Shown: piece after piece, positions 52,083 to 61,441 of the stretch
Position numbering within the stretch: position 1 is the stretch's first letter
Layout of the letters: each line of letters begins with the position of its first letter
NCBI GenBank assembly: GCA_963741755.1
Contig: CAVUJG010000008.1
Span: 105,287 to 169,286 of the forward strand
Direction of reading: 5' to 3'
DNA: 64,000 bases
Source of the DNA: Sva-07 sp963741755
GTDB taxonomy: Bacteria > Actinomycetota > Acidimicrobiia > Acidimicrobiales > Ilumatobacteraceae
Made by a program: the position numbers and the translations under genes
The notes under the pieces: generated by a model
What the model saw: the letters and a program-made list of their open reading frames with translations, nothing else
Told to the model about the DNA's origin: nothing
Database searches by the model: none

Positions 52083-54044
52083 ATGCGTTCACGGTCAGTT
52101 CTTGCCGGTCTCGTTGCGTTGGGCAGCGTCATCAGCGCCACCCTGGTTGCAGTGGTTGCCGTTCCGGCACCCGCAGTCCAGGCCGCCGGCCCGACCAGCT
52201 CCTACGTCGCCATGGCGATCTCGCAGCGACTCCTCGACACTCGCCAGTCCGCACCGGTGCAGGCCGGCGGCACGATCTCGGTCAGCGTCACCGGGGCTGC
52301 ACCGTTGCCGGCGTTGGGCACGGTGACCGCTGCGGTACTCAACCTCACCGTCACACCGCCGTCCGGTCCTGGTTTCTGGACCGTGTGGCCACACACCAGC
52401 TCACGTCCCGAAGCGTCGAACCTCAACGTCGACGAATTGCAGAACCTGGCCGGCAACGTCACACCCAACCTGGTCACCGTACCGGTCGGACCTGACGGTG
52501 TTGTCGACGTCTACAGCAGCGGCGGCGGCAACGTCATCGTCGACCTCCTCGGGTACTACACCCCTGCCGACGTGGCAACCGCCGGTCGGTTCGAGCCGCT
52601 CGCCGCACCCGCACGCGTGCTCGACACGCGGGGCAAGGCCACCTTCGCACCCGGCGAGACACGGGCGTTCACGGTGCCCGGCGCCGCCGGCGCCAGCGCC
52701 GTTGCCGTGAACCTCACGGCGGTCACCAACAACCCGGGGTTCTGGCAGGTGTACGCCCAGGGCAGCCCGGCGCCCGCCACCTCGAATCTCAACTCGCCTG
52801 CGGGGTTCTCGGCAGCGATCGCCAACCAGGCAATCGTCACCGTCGACCCCGCCGGCGCCATCTCGATCTACTCAGAGAGCGGCGGCGATCTGCTGATCGA
52901 CCTGGTCGGCACCTACACCGGGTCGGGAGCGGCAGCGTCAACAACCGGATTGTTCGTCCCCATGACGTCGCCGACGCGCATCGTCGACACTCGCATCGCC
53001 GGCTTGAACCCATTGGGTGGCACGACGCGGCCGTCGATCAAGACCAGCTTCGAGGTCCCGATCACGACCAATCCGATCATCGGCCGCCCTGACGTGTCTG
53101 CCGTCGTGTTGAACGCAACCACCGTCGACGCGCTCACGATCGGCTACATCACCGTCGGAACCGCCGGCGCCACCAATCCGACCGTGGCTCCGTCGACCTC
53201 CACGATGAACGTCGTGCGACCCTCGCAGATGCTCGCCAACCACGCCATCGTCCCTGTCTCCACACGTGGCTTCTCGATGTACACCGAACCGGGCGGCCAC
53301 CTGCTCGCCGATCTCGCCGGATACTTCGTCGGCTCACCTGCAGCAGCGCCGTTCGGACCGAAGACCAACCCGTCTCCTGCGAAGTGTTCCACGGCAACAG
53401 TCGGAGAGCCGGCAGCAGCCGTCGGCCCGATCGTGTGGGGCTCGTCTCGTGCGGCCGTCGCCACCTTGCAGTCCCGACTCCTCCAACTCGGATTCTGGAA
53501 TGCGGGCGCCGATGGTGGCTACGGACTCACGACTACCCAAGCGGTGATGGCATTCCAGAAGTGGAAGGGCCTGCCGGCGACCACGGTGGTCGACAACGCG
53601 ACCGCAATTGCGTTGAACACCGAGCTGTGCCGGCCTGCCGCGGGGCGAACCGGCGATCTCCTCGAGGTCGACAAGACCAAGCAAATCGCCTTCGTGGTGC
53701 GCGGCGGCGCCGTGCAGTACGTCTTCAACGTGTCGACCGGCAACGGCAAGTCGTACGACGAGGAGGACCAGAAGGCCGCTGGACGCCGAGTGATCGGCGT
53801 GGCCCTCACGCCGACAGGCACCTTCCGCACCTATCGCGAGCATGACGTGGCGCGCTACGAGGGCGATCTCGGCTCGTTGTACCGTCCGAAGTTCGTCATC
53901 GGCGGTATCGCCGTGCACGGCGCGCCGAGAGTGCCGAACTACCCGGCGTCACACGGATGTGTCCGGGTCGTCAACCCGGTGATGGATCTGATCTGGAGCC
54001 AGAACCTGCTCCCCCTGCGTTCAACGGTGTGGATCCACGACTGA
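52083..54044 (+). CDS. Secreted L,D-transpeptidase with three repeated domains
   Basis: 653 residues. A signal peptide (LAGLVALGSVISATLVAVVA) precedes three beta-rich repeats of about 130 residues, each with an R-L/V-LDTR opening (QRLLDTRQ at 49, ARVLDTRG near 180, TRIVDTRI near 302), a NLT/LNAT strand and an ID/AD-L-x-GYY/F ending. A peptidoglycan-binding domain follows (VATLQSRLLQLGFWNAGADG, QAVMAFQKWKGLP), and the C-terminus is a YkuD transpeptidase with HGAPRVPNYPASHGCVRV (catalytic Cys 626). It makes or edits 3-3 cross-links in peptidoglycan. The repeats are likely wall- or glycan-binding. The stop overlaps the convergent exchanger gene by 24 bases. Confidence 0.88.
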   Translation: MRSRSVLAGLVALGSVISATLVAVVAVPAPAVQAAGPTSSYVAMAISQRLLDTRQSAPVQAGGTISVSVTGAAPLPALGTVTAAVLNLTVTPPSGPGFWTVWPHTSSRPEASNLNVDELQNLAGNVTPNLVTVPVGPDGVVDVYSSGGGNVIVDLLGYYTPADVATAGRFEPLAAPARVLDTRGKATFAPGETRAFTVPGAAGASAVAVNLTAVTNNPGFWQVYAQGSPAPATSNLNSPAGFSAAIANQAIVTVDPAGAISIYSESGGDLLIDLVGTYTGSGAAASTTGLFVPMTSPTRIVDTRIAGLNPLGGTTRPSIKTSFEVPITTNPIIGRPDVSAVVLNATTVDALTIGYITVGTAGATNPTVAPSTSTMNVVRPSQMLANHAIVPVSTRGFSMYTEPGGHLLADLAGYFVGSPAAAPFGPKTNPSPAKCSTATVGEPAAAVGPIVWGSSRAAVATLQSRLLQLGFWNAGADGGYGLTTTQAVMAFQKWKGLPATTVVDNATAIALNTELCRPAAGRTGDLLEVDKTKQIAFVVRGGAVQYVFNVSTGNGKSYDEEDQKAAGRRVIGVALTPTGTFRTYREHDVARYEGDLGSLYRPKFVIGGIAVHGAPRVPNYPASHGCVRVVNPVMDLIWSQNLLPLRSTVWIHD

Positions 54045-55148
54045 CGCCGCACGGTGTCGACGCCACCCTTGGAACCCGGTGACGCCGAACGTCAGCGCGA
54101 TCAGCGGCGCAACGATGAGCGCAGCGGGTCCGACGACGTCGGCTGCGGATGAATCACTCGCATCGAGGACCAGGTAGGCGACGTAGACCGCGTAGAAGCC
54201 GATCAGAACAAAGCCTTCCCAGCGTTTGATCTGGAAGCCGTTCCACACGATCGGGACGAGCACGATCGTCGCCGCCAACATCACCGGGAAGTCGAGTCGC
54301 AGCGAGACGTCGCTGACCGGGATCCCGTCGTTCGACACGATCGCACTCAGCCCGAGCACCGACATCAGGTTGAACAGGTTCGATCCGATGACGTTGCCGA
54401 CGGCGATGTCTCGCTGGCCGCGGAGTGCGGCGAGGATCGACGTCGCCAGCTCCGGCAGCGAGGTGCCGATGGCCACCACGGTCAACCCGATCACCAGATC
54501 GCTCACCCCTGCCGATTCGGCAATGTCGGTGGCGCCATTGACCAACAACTGCGAGCCGACGACGAGGACGACCAATCCGGCCGCAACGAGCACGAGGTTG
54601 AACCACAGCGGTCGCTCGGTCGCCACGCCTTCCAGCGTCTCGACGGACTCCGTGTACTCCTCGACCACGTCGGTGCGTTCGCCACGCGCCTCGCGCACGA
54701 GCCAGCCGACGTAGACGACGACGCCGGCGAACAGGATGACCCCGTCGATGCGACCGATGTTGTTGTCGAGCGACATCAGCAACGCGACGACCGACACGAC
54801 GATGAGCAACGGGATGTCGAAGCGGATGATGCGCTGCTGGACCGCCAGCCCGCCCACCACAGCGGAGGCCCCCAGGATGAGCAGGATGTTGCCGATGTTG
54901 CTGCCGACGACATTGCCGAAGGCCACGTCGGCATTGCCGCCGAATGCTGCCGACACGCTGACGGCGAGCTCGGGCGCGCTCGTTCCGAATGCCACGACGG
55001 TGAGCCCGATCACCACCGGCGCGATGCCGAGCTTCGATGCAATCGTCGCAGCTCCTTTCACCAGCAGTTCAGCGCCGCCGACCAGGCAGACGACGCCAAC
55101 GACGAGTGCAAGGACTGTGAGTGCATTCACCGCTGCGTACTGTGCCAT
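54021..55148 (-). CDS. Sodium/calcium exchanger family membrane protein
   Basis: 375 residues with about ten hydrophobic helices in two homologous halves. Each half has the alpha-repeat signature: AFGTSAPELAVSVSAAFGGN with GNVVGSNIGNILLILGAS, and AIGTSLPELATSILAALRGQ with GNVIGSNLFNLMSVLGLS. A short acidic loop (EEYTESVETLEGV) connects the halves. This is the CaCA/YrbG layout, exchanging Ca2+ or other divalent cations against Na+ or H+. It is divergent from the CinA C-terminal protein, whose ATG lies 18 bases away, so promoters overlap. Confidence 0.88.
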   Translation of the reverse strand: MAQYAAVNALTVLALVVGVVCLVGGAELLVKGAATIASKLGIAPVVIGLTVVAFGTSAPELAVSVSAAFGGNADVAFGNVVGSNIGNILLILGASAVVGGLAVQQRIIRFDIPLLIVVSVVALLMSLDNNIGRIDGVILFAGVVVYVGWLVREARGERTDVVEEYTESVETLEGVATERPLWFNLVLVAAGLVVLVVGSQLLVNGATDIAESAGVSDLVIGLTVVAIGTSLPELATSILAALRGQRDIAVGNVIGSNLFNLMSVLGLSAIVSNDGIPVSDVSLRLDFPVMLAATIVLVPIVWNGFQIKRWEGFVLIGFYAVYVAYLVLDASDSSAADVVGPAALIVAPLIALTFGVTGFQGWRRHRAASVVDPHR

Positions 55149-55165
55149 GCGCCAAGCTGTTTGCG

Positions 55166-55660
55166 ATGTTCACAGCGGAAATCAACGAGTCGGCTCGACA
55201 AATCGGCGAGGCGCTGCGCGAGCGTGGCGAGACGGTGGCCGTGGCGGAGGGATCCGCCGGCGGACTCGTGTCCGCCGCGTTGTTGTCGATTCCCGGCGCG
55301 TCGGCGTACTACGTGGGTGGCACGGTCGTCTACACCGTTGCTGCGAGCCGGGCGTGGATGGCGGGAGAGGTCGACGTCCCGTCCGGCATGCGCGGTGCCT
55401 CCGAGGCGTTCGCCAGCTACCTGGCGGCGTCGGTGCGGCGCAAGGTCGGCGCAACGTGGGGCATCGGCGAGGCCGGCGCTGCCGGACCGGCCAACCCCTA
55501 CGGTGATCCGGCGGGTCACACCTGGGTGGCGATCGACGGTCCACGCTCGGCGACCCGGAACGTGCTGACAGGCGTCGATGACCGCGGGGACAACATGGTG
55601 GCGTTCACGGCAGCAGCGCTGCGACTGTTCGCCGAGGTACTCGACGCCGAACCCGTGTGA
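55166..55660 (+). CDS. CinA C-terminal-domain protein (nicotinamide amidase-like)
   Basis: 164 residues from ATG 55166, without the N-terminal MoCF-like domain of CinA. The amidase pattern is visible (RGETVAVAEGSAGGLVSAAL, VGGTVVYTVAASRAWMAGEV, ATWGIGEAGAAGPANPYGDP and GHTWVAIDGP). In PncC-type proteins it deamidates nicotinamide mononucleotide to recycle pyridine nucleotide. The catalytic serine sits in AEGSAGGL, but the usual AESCTGG motif is changed (AEGSAGG). Stand-alone forms of the domain are common. It is divergent from the exchanger gene. Confidence 0.78.
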   Translation: MFTAEINESARQIGEALRERGETVAVAEGSAGGLVSAALLSIPGASAYYVGGTVVYTVAASRAWMAGEVDVPSGMRGASEAFASYLAASVRRKVGATWGIGEAGAAGPANPYGDPAGHTWVAIDGPRSATRNVLTGVDDRGDNMVAFTAAALRLFAEVLDAEPV

Positions 55661-55663
55661 GCG

Positions 55664-57467
55664 TTACGGACGTTGGAGCTCGTCCACGACCCGTGCAGCG
55701 ACGCGGCGTAGCGAATCCAGCTGATCGTCGTCGAGGTGCCGCGGGAGGTAGTCGGCGACGCACAGCGTGCCGACGCGACTGCCGTCGTCGAGCGTGAGTG
55801 GCATCCCGGCATAGAACCGCAGGCGCGGCTCTCCGGACACGAGCGGGTTGTCGGCGAATCGATCGTCGGCGAGCGTGTCCTCGACCTGCAGGACGTCGGT
55901 GCCGAGGATCGCATGGGCGCACAGCGACATCTCCCGGGGTGTCTCCTGCACGTCGATGCCCCGACGGGACTTGAACCACTGCCGATCGGCGTCGACCAGG
56001 CTGACGAGCGCCACGGGAACGTCGAGGATGGCGGCGATGTCATCGGTGTGACGATCGAATCGTGCCTCGGGTGCGGTATCGAGGACACCAAGACCGCGCA
56101 GCGCTCCGAGGCGCTCAGCTTCGTCGTCCGCGTGCGGCGCGTTCTGCCACCGGGCGGAGCGGCGAAGGAGCCATGCCCGGAGCTTCGTGCGCAGGAAAAA
56201 TGGGCTGGCGGGCCAGACGAGCCATTCGGTGATCCGCGTCTCCAGCTGCATCGGGATGCCATCGAGCGTCGTCACTGCCCACCATGATGATCGGCACGTC
56301 GAATCCGTTCGGCGTGCCGAGACCCCGGATGGCGGCGACGAGATCGAACCCGCCGTCGTCGCCGAATGGCTCGAGCAGCACGATGCCCGGCTCGGTGGAC
56401 TGCACGATTGCGAAGGCCTCGTGGAGGTCGGCGGTCACGATCACGTCGAGGTCTTCGGAGCGGGCGGCATCGGCCAGCGCGTCGCCGATCTCCGAGGACT
56501 CCGCAACGACAACAGCCACGTTCGACTGAGTTGCGATCGCAGTCGGCTCGCTCGCCAGTGCCAGATGGGGATCCACGGTGGACCGGAGACGATCCCCACG
56601 CACCTCGATCGTCGATCCTTCCGCCGCAGCGAAGATCTGGCCGTGGTAACCGACCTGGCGAGCGTGGGCTCGTGCCAACTCGACGAGGTCGTCGACCTGA
56701 TCGTCGGTGCGATTCGGGTCGTGGTGGTAGAGCGCCACGCTCCGGACGTCCGCAGCGGCAGCGAGATCGATCACGTACTCGACGGTGCTGTGGCCCCAGC
56801 CGACGTGGTCGGCGTACTCCGACCCGAGGTACTGAGCGTCGTGGATCAACAGGTCGGCGCCGCCGACGAATCGAGCGTGGGCGTCATCGTGACGATTGCG
56901 CGCCAGGTCGCCGCCAACAGCGAGCGACTGGTCGTGCGGCTCGTGGTCCGACGAGTACACGACCACGGCGCCGTCGACCTCGATCCGGTACCCGAGCGTG
57001 AGCGCCGGGTGGTTGAGGTATCGGGTGACGATCGACACGTCTTCGATGAACAGTGCGCCCTCGACGAGGTCGTGATGCTCGACGTCAGCCGACAGCTGCC
57101 CGATCTCGACCGGGAAGTACCGGTACTCCATCTGGCCGGCAAGGATGTCGCCCAGCGATCCCCCGAGCCCGCTCGGGCCATAGAGGTGCCAGGTGTTGCC
57201 GCTGCCGAACAACGGCGCAAAGAACGGCAGGCCCTGGATGTGATCCCAGTGGGTGTGGCTGATCAGGATGTGGCCGTCGACCGGAGCCCCGTTCGCCTCG
57301 GCGAGCAGGTGCTGCCCGAGACCATGAGCGCCGGTACCGCAGTCGATGACCAGCTGCGTGCCGGCGTCGGATCGAACCGACACACACGAGGTGTTCCCGC
57401 CGAAACGGAGGGTCGTCGGTCCGGCTTTGGCGATCGACCCCCGCGTTCCCCAGAACGTCACCTGCAT
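55664..57467 (-). pseudogene. MBL-fold / receiver / GAF multi-domain protein, frameshifted
   Basis: About 600 residues after repair. From ATG 57467: a metallo-beta-lactamase-fold phosphodiesterase-type domain (FWGTRGSIAKAGPTTLRFGG, SHTHWDHIQGLPFF with the HxHxDH metal motif, YSSDHEPHD, LLIHDAQYL), then a receiver-like domain (VAVVVAESSEIGDALADAAR, LDVIVTADLHEAFAIVQSTEP) and a GAF domain (FDRHTDDIAAILDVPVALVS, VDADRQWFKSRRGIDVQETP, LCAHAILGTD, YAGMPLTLDDGSRVGTLCV). The frame changes near 56276 (one base extra, after VPIIMVG). In the first frame the receiver is cut; the GAF frame alone could start at GTG 56275. It is a hydrolase sensing a cellular signal, but neither ligand is known. Confidence 0.78.
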
Positions 57468-57550
57468 CCCAGAACCTCCTGGCGGCCGACTGTACGTGGT
57501 GGCGAAACCAGTCGGCGACGGCGTGCGGGCCAGCGCACACAACGGCAATA

Positions 57551-57569
57551 CATAGCCTTGGAAACTATG
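57551..57569. promoter_or_regulatory. Possible MarR operator
   Basis: CATAG-N9-CTATG, an inverted repeat in an AT-rich patch about 18 bases upstream of the MarR gene's GTG start. Such a repeat near the start suits autoregulation of a MarR protein; it is not experimentally supported. Confidence 0.4.
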
Positions 57570-57586
57570 TGCTACGCTAACGACTT

Positions 57587-58039
57587 GTGAGCACCCTCGA
57601 ACCCCGATCCGCCGGGACCGACACGCCGATCGACGTCGACCGGCTCCGGTTGGTGTTGCTGCGCCTCGCCCGCAAGATCCGAACCAGTTCGGTCGACCGG
57701 ATCACCCCGTCACAACTCGCCGTGCTCGCCACCGTCAGCCGTAACGGACGCCTCACCATTGGCCAGATCGCAGAGAGCGAACATGTCAAGCCGCCCTCGG
57801 TGAGCAAGATCGTCGCAGCACTCGAACAGGCCGAGTTCCTGGCTCGCGAACCGGACCCCGACGATCGCCGGTGCGCGTTCATCACGGTCACTGAGCCAGG
57901 TGCGGCGTACCTCGACGAAGTACGTGCGGCGGGCCGGACCTGGTTGGCGTCGCAGCTCGCCGATCTGGGGGTCGACGACGTGGACGCACTTGCCGCGATG
58001 CTTCCCGTCCTCGAACGGTTGCTCGAGGTCGGGGAATGA
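57587..58039 (+). CDS. MarR-family transcription regulator
   Basis: 150-residue winged-helix repressor from GTG 57587. Core elements are LLRLARKIRTSSVDRITPSQ, LAVLATVSRNGRLTIGQIAE, SEHVKPPSVSKIVAALEQAE (recognition helix) and EPDPDDRRCAFITVTE (the wing with the DxRxxxxxxT signature). MarR proteins usually respond to small aromatic or drug-like ligands and repress a neighbouring exporter. Its stop overlaps the MFS gene start (ATGA), so the pair is expected to be co-regulated; a CATAG-N9-CTATG repeat precedes it. Confidence 0.92.
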   Translation: MSTLEPRSAGTDTPIDVDRLRLVLLRLARKIRTSSVDRITPSQLAVLATVSRNGRLTIGQIAESEHVKPPSVSKIVAALEQAEFLAREPDPDDRRCAFITVTEPGAAYLDEVRAAGRTWLASQLADLGVDDVDALAAMLPVLERLLEVGE

Positions 58040-59295
58040 ACGCGAGAGTTTCGGCGATCAGCGCTCGCACATTCTCCGCGCTCCGCTTCCGCAACTACCG
58101 CCTCTACTTCGCCAGCCAAGCCGTGTCGTTCAGCGGCACCTGGATGCAGCTGATCGCCCAGTCGTGGCTCGTGCTCCAACTGACGGGGAGCGGCACCGCG
58201 CTCGGGACGGTGATGGCGATGCAGTTCCTGCCCACGCTGTTGTTCGCGCCGTTCGGCGGCATGATCGCCGACCGTTACGACAAGCGTCGACTCATCATGG
58301 CGACCCAGTCGATCGCCGGGCTCCTCGCGCTCACCCTCGGCATCGTCACGATCACCGGAACGGTCGAACTGTGGATGGTCTATGCCATAGCGGCCGGTTT
58401 CGGAGCCGTCACCGCTGTCGACAATCCCAGCCGGCAGACCTTCGTCATGGAGATGGTCGGCCCCGCAGACGTCAGCAACGCCGTCACGCTCAACAGCGTG
58501 GTCGTCAACGCCGCGCGTGCGATCGGTCCGGCCATCGGTGGCGTCCTGATCGCCACCGTGGGCATCGGCCAATGCTTCGTCGTCAACGCCGTCTCCTACC
58601 TCGCTGTCGTGATCGCCTTGATCCTCATCAGAACCGACGAGCTCCATCCCTCGGCGCGCAGTGCCAGAGCCCCGCGCCAACTCCGTGACGGCTTCCACTA
58701 TGCGTGGAACACCACGACGCTGCGAACCACCCTCGTCATGTTGGTGGTCATCGGCACCCTGACCTACGAGTTCTCGACCACCCTGCCGCTGTTTGCCGAG
58801 TTCACGTTCGGGGCGGGAGCGAGCGGCCTGGCCGTGATGACGTCGCTGATGGGAGCGGGAGCCGTCGTCGGTGGTCTCTTCGTCGCCTCATCAGGCACGG
58901 CGACGCCGCGTCGATTCGTGCTGGTTGCAGCCGCGTTCGGGCTGCTGGTCTGTGCTCTCGCCGTGATGCCGACCCTCGCCACGGCGTATGCCCTGCTCCC
59001 CTTCGTCGGCGCGGCGAGCGTGGGCACGATCTCGCTGTCGAACGCGACATTGCAGCTCAACTCCGATGCACAGTTCCGGGGTCGGGTCATGGCGCTGTTC
59101 TCGATGGCGCTCCTGGGCTCGACGCCCATTGGCGGGCCAATTGCCGGGTGGGTGGCCGAGCACGTCAGTCCCCGTGCCTCACTGTTCATCGGCGGCGCCG
59201 CAGCACTGATGGCCGCCCTCTACGGCTGGCGCATGCTCTCACGCCACGCGGCACTCGATGCGGTGGCGGCAATCGAACCTGCGATGGCAAGCTGA
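58036..59295 (+). CDS. MFS exporter (EntS-like)
   Basis: 419 residues with 12 predicted helices. It opens SALRFRNYRLYFASQAVSFS, then GTWMQLIAQSWLVLQLTGSG and the loop motif FGGMIADRYDKRRLIMATQS (the MFS G-x3-D-R/K-x-G-R/K loop). DNPSRQTFVMEMVG and NAVTLNSVVVNAARAIGPAI are typical of the EntS/MFS_3 group of exporters for siderophores and drugs. The C-terminal half has SDAQFRGRVMALFSMALLGS. Coupled to the MarR gene. What it exports is unknown. Confidence 0.88.
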   Translation: MNARVSAISARTFSALRFRNYRLYFASQAVSFSGTWMQLIAQSWLVLQLTGSGTALGTVMAMQFLPTLLFAPFGGMIADRYDKRRLIMATQSIAGLLALTLGIVTITGTVELWMVYAIAAGFGAVTAVDNPSRQTFVMEMVGPADVSNAVTLNSVVVNAARAIGPAIGGVLIATVGIGQCFVVNAVSYLAVVIALILIRTDELHPSARSARAPRQLRDGFHYAWNTTTLRTTLVMLVVIGTLTYEFSTTLPLFAEFTFGAGASGLAVMTSLMGAGAVVGGLFVASSGTATPRRFVLVAAAFGLLVCALAVMPTLATAYALLPFVGAASVGTISLSNATLQLNSDAQFRGRVMALFSMALLGSTPIGGPIAGWVAEHVSPRASLFIGGAAALMAALYGWRMLSRHAALDAVAAIEPAMAS

Positions 59296-59348
59296 CTGCG
59301 GACCGAACCGGCTCCGTCACCCCAGCAGTACACATCACCCGCTCTCCC

Positions 59349-59395
59349 GGTGGGCGCAGAGGGACTCGAACCCCCGACATCTTCCTTGTAAGGGA
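59349..59395 (-). other. 3' half of a tRNA gene (probable attachment site)
   Basis: Read on the minus strand this gives the anticodon loop CTTACAA (anticodon TAC, valine), GGAAG of the anticodon stem, a TPsiC arm GGGGGTTCGAGTCCCTC and acceptor TGCGCCC followed by ACC. No matching D-arm or 5' acceptor is found beyond it, so only the 3' half is present, as left behind when an integrase uses a tRNA gene as target. The integrase gene starts 140 bases to the right. The intact tRNA-Val would lie at the other end of the element, outside the window. Confidence 0.75.
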
Positions 59396-59535
59396 GTCCA
59401 GCGACGTCCGTGGAAGTCCGTCAACGTCCGCATATGTCCTACTAGCAGGTATCTTCGGTCGACCCGAGTTCTTGGTCGTCCGTCGATGTACGCTGCCGTT
59501 GCCCACTGCGTTGCCCACTCCGCGAAGGAGACATC

Positions 59536-60690
59536 GTGCCGAACCAGCATCGAGGAAACGGCGAAGGCTCCGTCTATCGCGTGATGGTCGAGCGCAAGGA
59601 CGGACCTGTCGAGCGGTGGATCGCCCAGGTCGTCGTCGACGGTCGCAAGCGTCGCGTCACTGCCCTGACCGAGGCGGCCGCGAAGAAGGAGCTTCGCCAC
59701 CTGCTCCGCTCGATCGACGAAGGCAAGCCGATCGCCGACGGGAACCTGACCCTCGGCGCGCTGCTCACGGAGTGGGACTCCAAGGTGCTCGCCGGCCGGG
59801 ACATCTCCGGCTCGACGCTCATGCGACACCGCTGGGCGCTGGGGATCCTGCGGGCGGAACTCGGCAGCACCCGCGTCCGAACGCTGACTCCCGAGCGCGT
59901 CGAATCGGCGTTGGCGGCACACGCCGATGCCGGCCTGTCGCGAGCGTCGCTGGAGAAGGTACGCGGCACCTTGTCGCAGGTTCTGAACTGGGCGGTGCGA
60001 CGCGAGATCGTGTTTCGGAACATCGCTTCGGTCGTCGAACTCCCGGTGTCGTCTCGACCAGCGAAGGAGGGCCGCTCGCTCACGCTCGACCAGGCACAGT
60101 CGCTGCTCGCCGCCGCATCGGGCACGCCCCTCGAGGCCATGTGGACGACCATGCTCTTCCTCGGTCTCCGACCCGGCGAGGCGGCGGGCCTGTCGTGGCC
60201 GGACATCGACTTCCAGTCAGGGGTGATCCACATCTGGAGAGCACGTCGCCGAGACGCCACGGGCCGTTCGATCATCTCCGATCCGAAGACCGCTCAATCC
60301 GTTCGGTCACTCACCGCTCCCGAGCCAGTGCTCGATTCGCTCCGCCGCCATCGGCGGGAGCAGGCTCGCCACCGTCTCGAGATCGGCGACGTGTGGGTCG
60401 GCGAGGAGGACCTCGTGTTCACCTCCCCCACCGGTCGACCGACAGACCAAGCCGCGTGCCGCCGAGAATTCGACGTCGTCGCCAAGAAGGCCGGACTCGA
60501 CGGATGGACACCGAACGAGTTGCGCCACTCGGCTGCCTCGCTCATGTCCGACGCCGGGATGCCCATCGAGCAGGTCGCCGATCAACTCGGCCACAAGGAC
60601 CTCCGAATGCTCCAGCGGCACTATCGCCACCGGATCCGACCAACTGTCGATGGCGGGACCGTCCTGGGCGACGTTCTCGGACGTCGATAG
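59536..60690 (+). CDS. int: Tyrosine recombinase / phage-type integrase
   Basis: 384 residues from GTG 59536, with a GAAGGAG ribosome site. The N-terminal part binds arms (AP2-like DNA-binding, GSVYRVMVERKDGPVERWIA), the core-binding domain follows (LGALLTEWDSKVLAGRDISG), and the catalytic domain has R212 (LRPGEAAG), K251, R330, H353 (QLGHKD) and Y363 (RHYRHR). The first catalytic-box histidine is replaced by N327 (TPNELRHSAAS), as in a large group of actinobacterial integrases. It sits next to the tRNA remnant, so it inserted the element that continues to the window edge. Confidence 0.93.
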   Translation: MPNQHRGNGEGSVYRVMVERKDGPVERWIAQVVVDGRKRRVTALTEAAAKKELRHLLRSIDEGKPIADGNLTLGALLTEWDSKVLAGRDISGSTLMRHRWALGILRAELGSTRVRTLTPERVESALAAHADAGLSRASLEKVRGTLSQVLNWAVRREIVFRNIASVVELPVSSRPAKEGRSLTLDQAQSLLAAASGTPLEAMWTTMLFLGLRPGEAAGLSWPDIDFQSGVIHIWRARRRDATGRSIISDPKTAQSVRSLTAPEPVLDSLRRHRREQARHRLEIGDVWVGEEDLVFTSPTGRPTDQAACRREFDVVAKKAGLDGWTPNELRHSAASLMSDAGMPIEQVADQLGHKDLRMLQRHYRHRIRPTVDGGTVLGDVLGRR

Positions 60691-60724
60691 CGCCCGATTG
60701 CGGCGCGTGGCCGGAGCCAGCGGT

Positions 60725-61129
60725 TCAGGCGAGGATTGCGAGCCGGGGAACTCCGGCGAAGACCCCGTCAGCCGTGACGAGGCCGATGCCGACGTGAATG
60801 GCACTCGCAGCAATCCACAGGTCGTTGGCGTGAACGGGATCGGCCAAGGGATGGCCGGCGTTGCGGCAATCGAACCGGACAGCCGCCAGCGTCGTGAGAA
60901 GTCCGTCGCTCACCGGGATCACCGTCGTCGCGGCAATGGCCCGCTCCAGCTGCGAACGTCGCGGTGAACCCCACTCGGCGACCAGCGCGCCATATCTCAG
61001 CTCAGCGACGGTCGAAGCGGCAAGAAAGATCTGATTGCCGGTGAGCAATTCAACGTGATGCTCGAGGTCGGTACGGCGTCGCCGACTGAGCGCGGCGCTG
61101 AAAACGCCGGTGTCGACAACGAGTCTCAC
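60725..61129 (-). CDS. vapC: PIN-domain toxin (VapC-like)
   Basis: 134-residue PIN-fold ribonuclease. The four acidic residues of the active site are D6 (VVDTGVFSA), E43 (STVAELRYGA), D103 (HANDLWIAASA) and D121 (LVTADGVFAG), the classic order. The GTG start overlaps the stop of the small gene upstream (GTGA), the usual arrangement of a toxin after its antitoxin. VapC toxins cut tRNA or rRNA; the target here is unknown. It is the first cargo gene after the integrase, in opposite orientation, and probably stabilises the element. Confidence 0.88.
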   Translation of the reverse strand: MRLVVDTGVFSAALSRRRRTDLEHHVELLTGNQIFLAASTVAELRYGALVAEWGSPRRSQLERAIAATTVIPVSDGLLTTLAAVRFDCRNAGHPLADPVHANDLWIAASAIHVGIGLVTADGVFAGVPRLAILA

Positions 61130-61302
61130 GATCGAAGAGCGGAAGCGAACGCCTCGTCCTCATCGTTCGTGAGATCCTCGATCACGAGAACGTCAGCCGA
61201 CGGGAGCACGGGAGCCCCTGCCAGCTCGTCCTCGGTCAGATCGCGGGGCAACAACGTGCTGCCGTGGGGTACATCACGCTGATCCGCGGCGGCGTTGCTC
61301 AT
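61126..61302 (-). CDS. Small VapB-like antitoxin (58 residues)
   Basis: Translation from ATG 61302 gives 58 residues starting MSNAAADQRDVPHGSTLLPR and ending DEDEAFASALRS. The acidic C-terminal half (DLTNDEDEAFASA) is the type of tail that wraps a PIN toxin. No ribbon-helix-helix or AbrB motif is obvious, so the call rests mainly on position: four-base overlap with the toxin start, same strand, right length. It is too short for an ordinary gene-finding cut-off. Confidence 0.6.
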   Translation of the reverse strand: MSNAAADQRDVPHGSTLLPRDLTEDELAGAPVLPSADVLVIEDLTNDEDEAFASALRS

Positions 61303-61441
61303 ACATCAATGGTACGCCCCAACCTCTCCCGCGTCACGCCAACCGAAATCGGGTCGTGATCACCGGGCACCCGGCTTGGGCCGTACCCGAGTGGGCGGCT
61401 TGCGTTGATCGCAGGGTTATCGAGCGGGCGCAGTGTTGCGG

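Noticed and set aside
59349..59420. A complete tRNA gene
   Set aside because: No D-arm or 5' acceptor strand can be found beyond the anticodon stem; only the 3' half is present.
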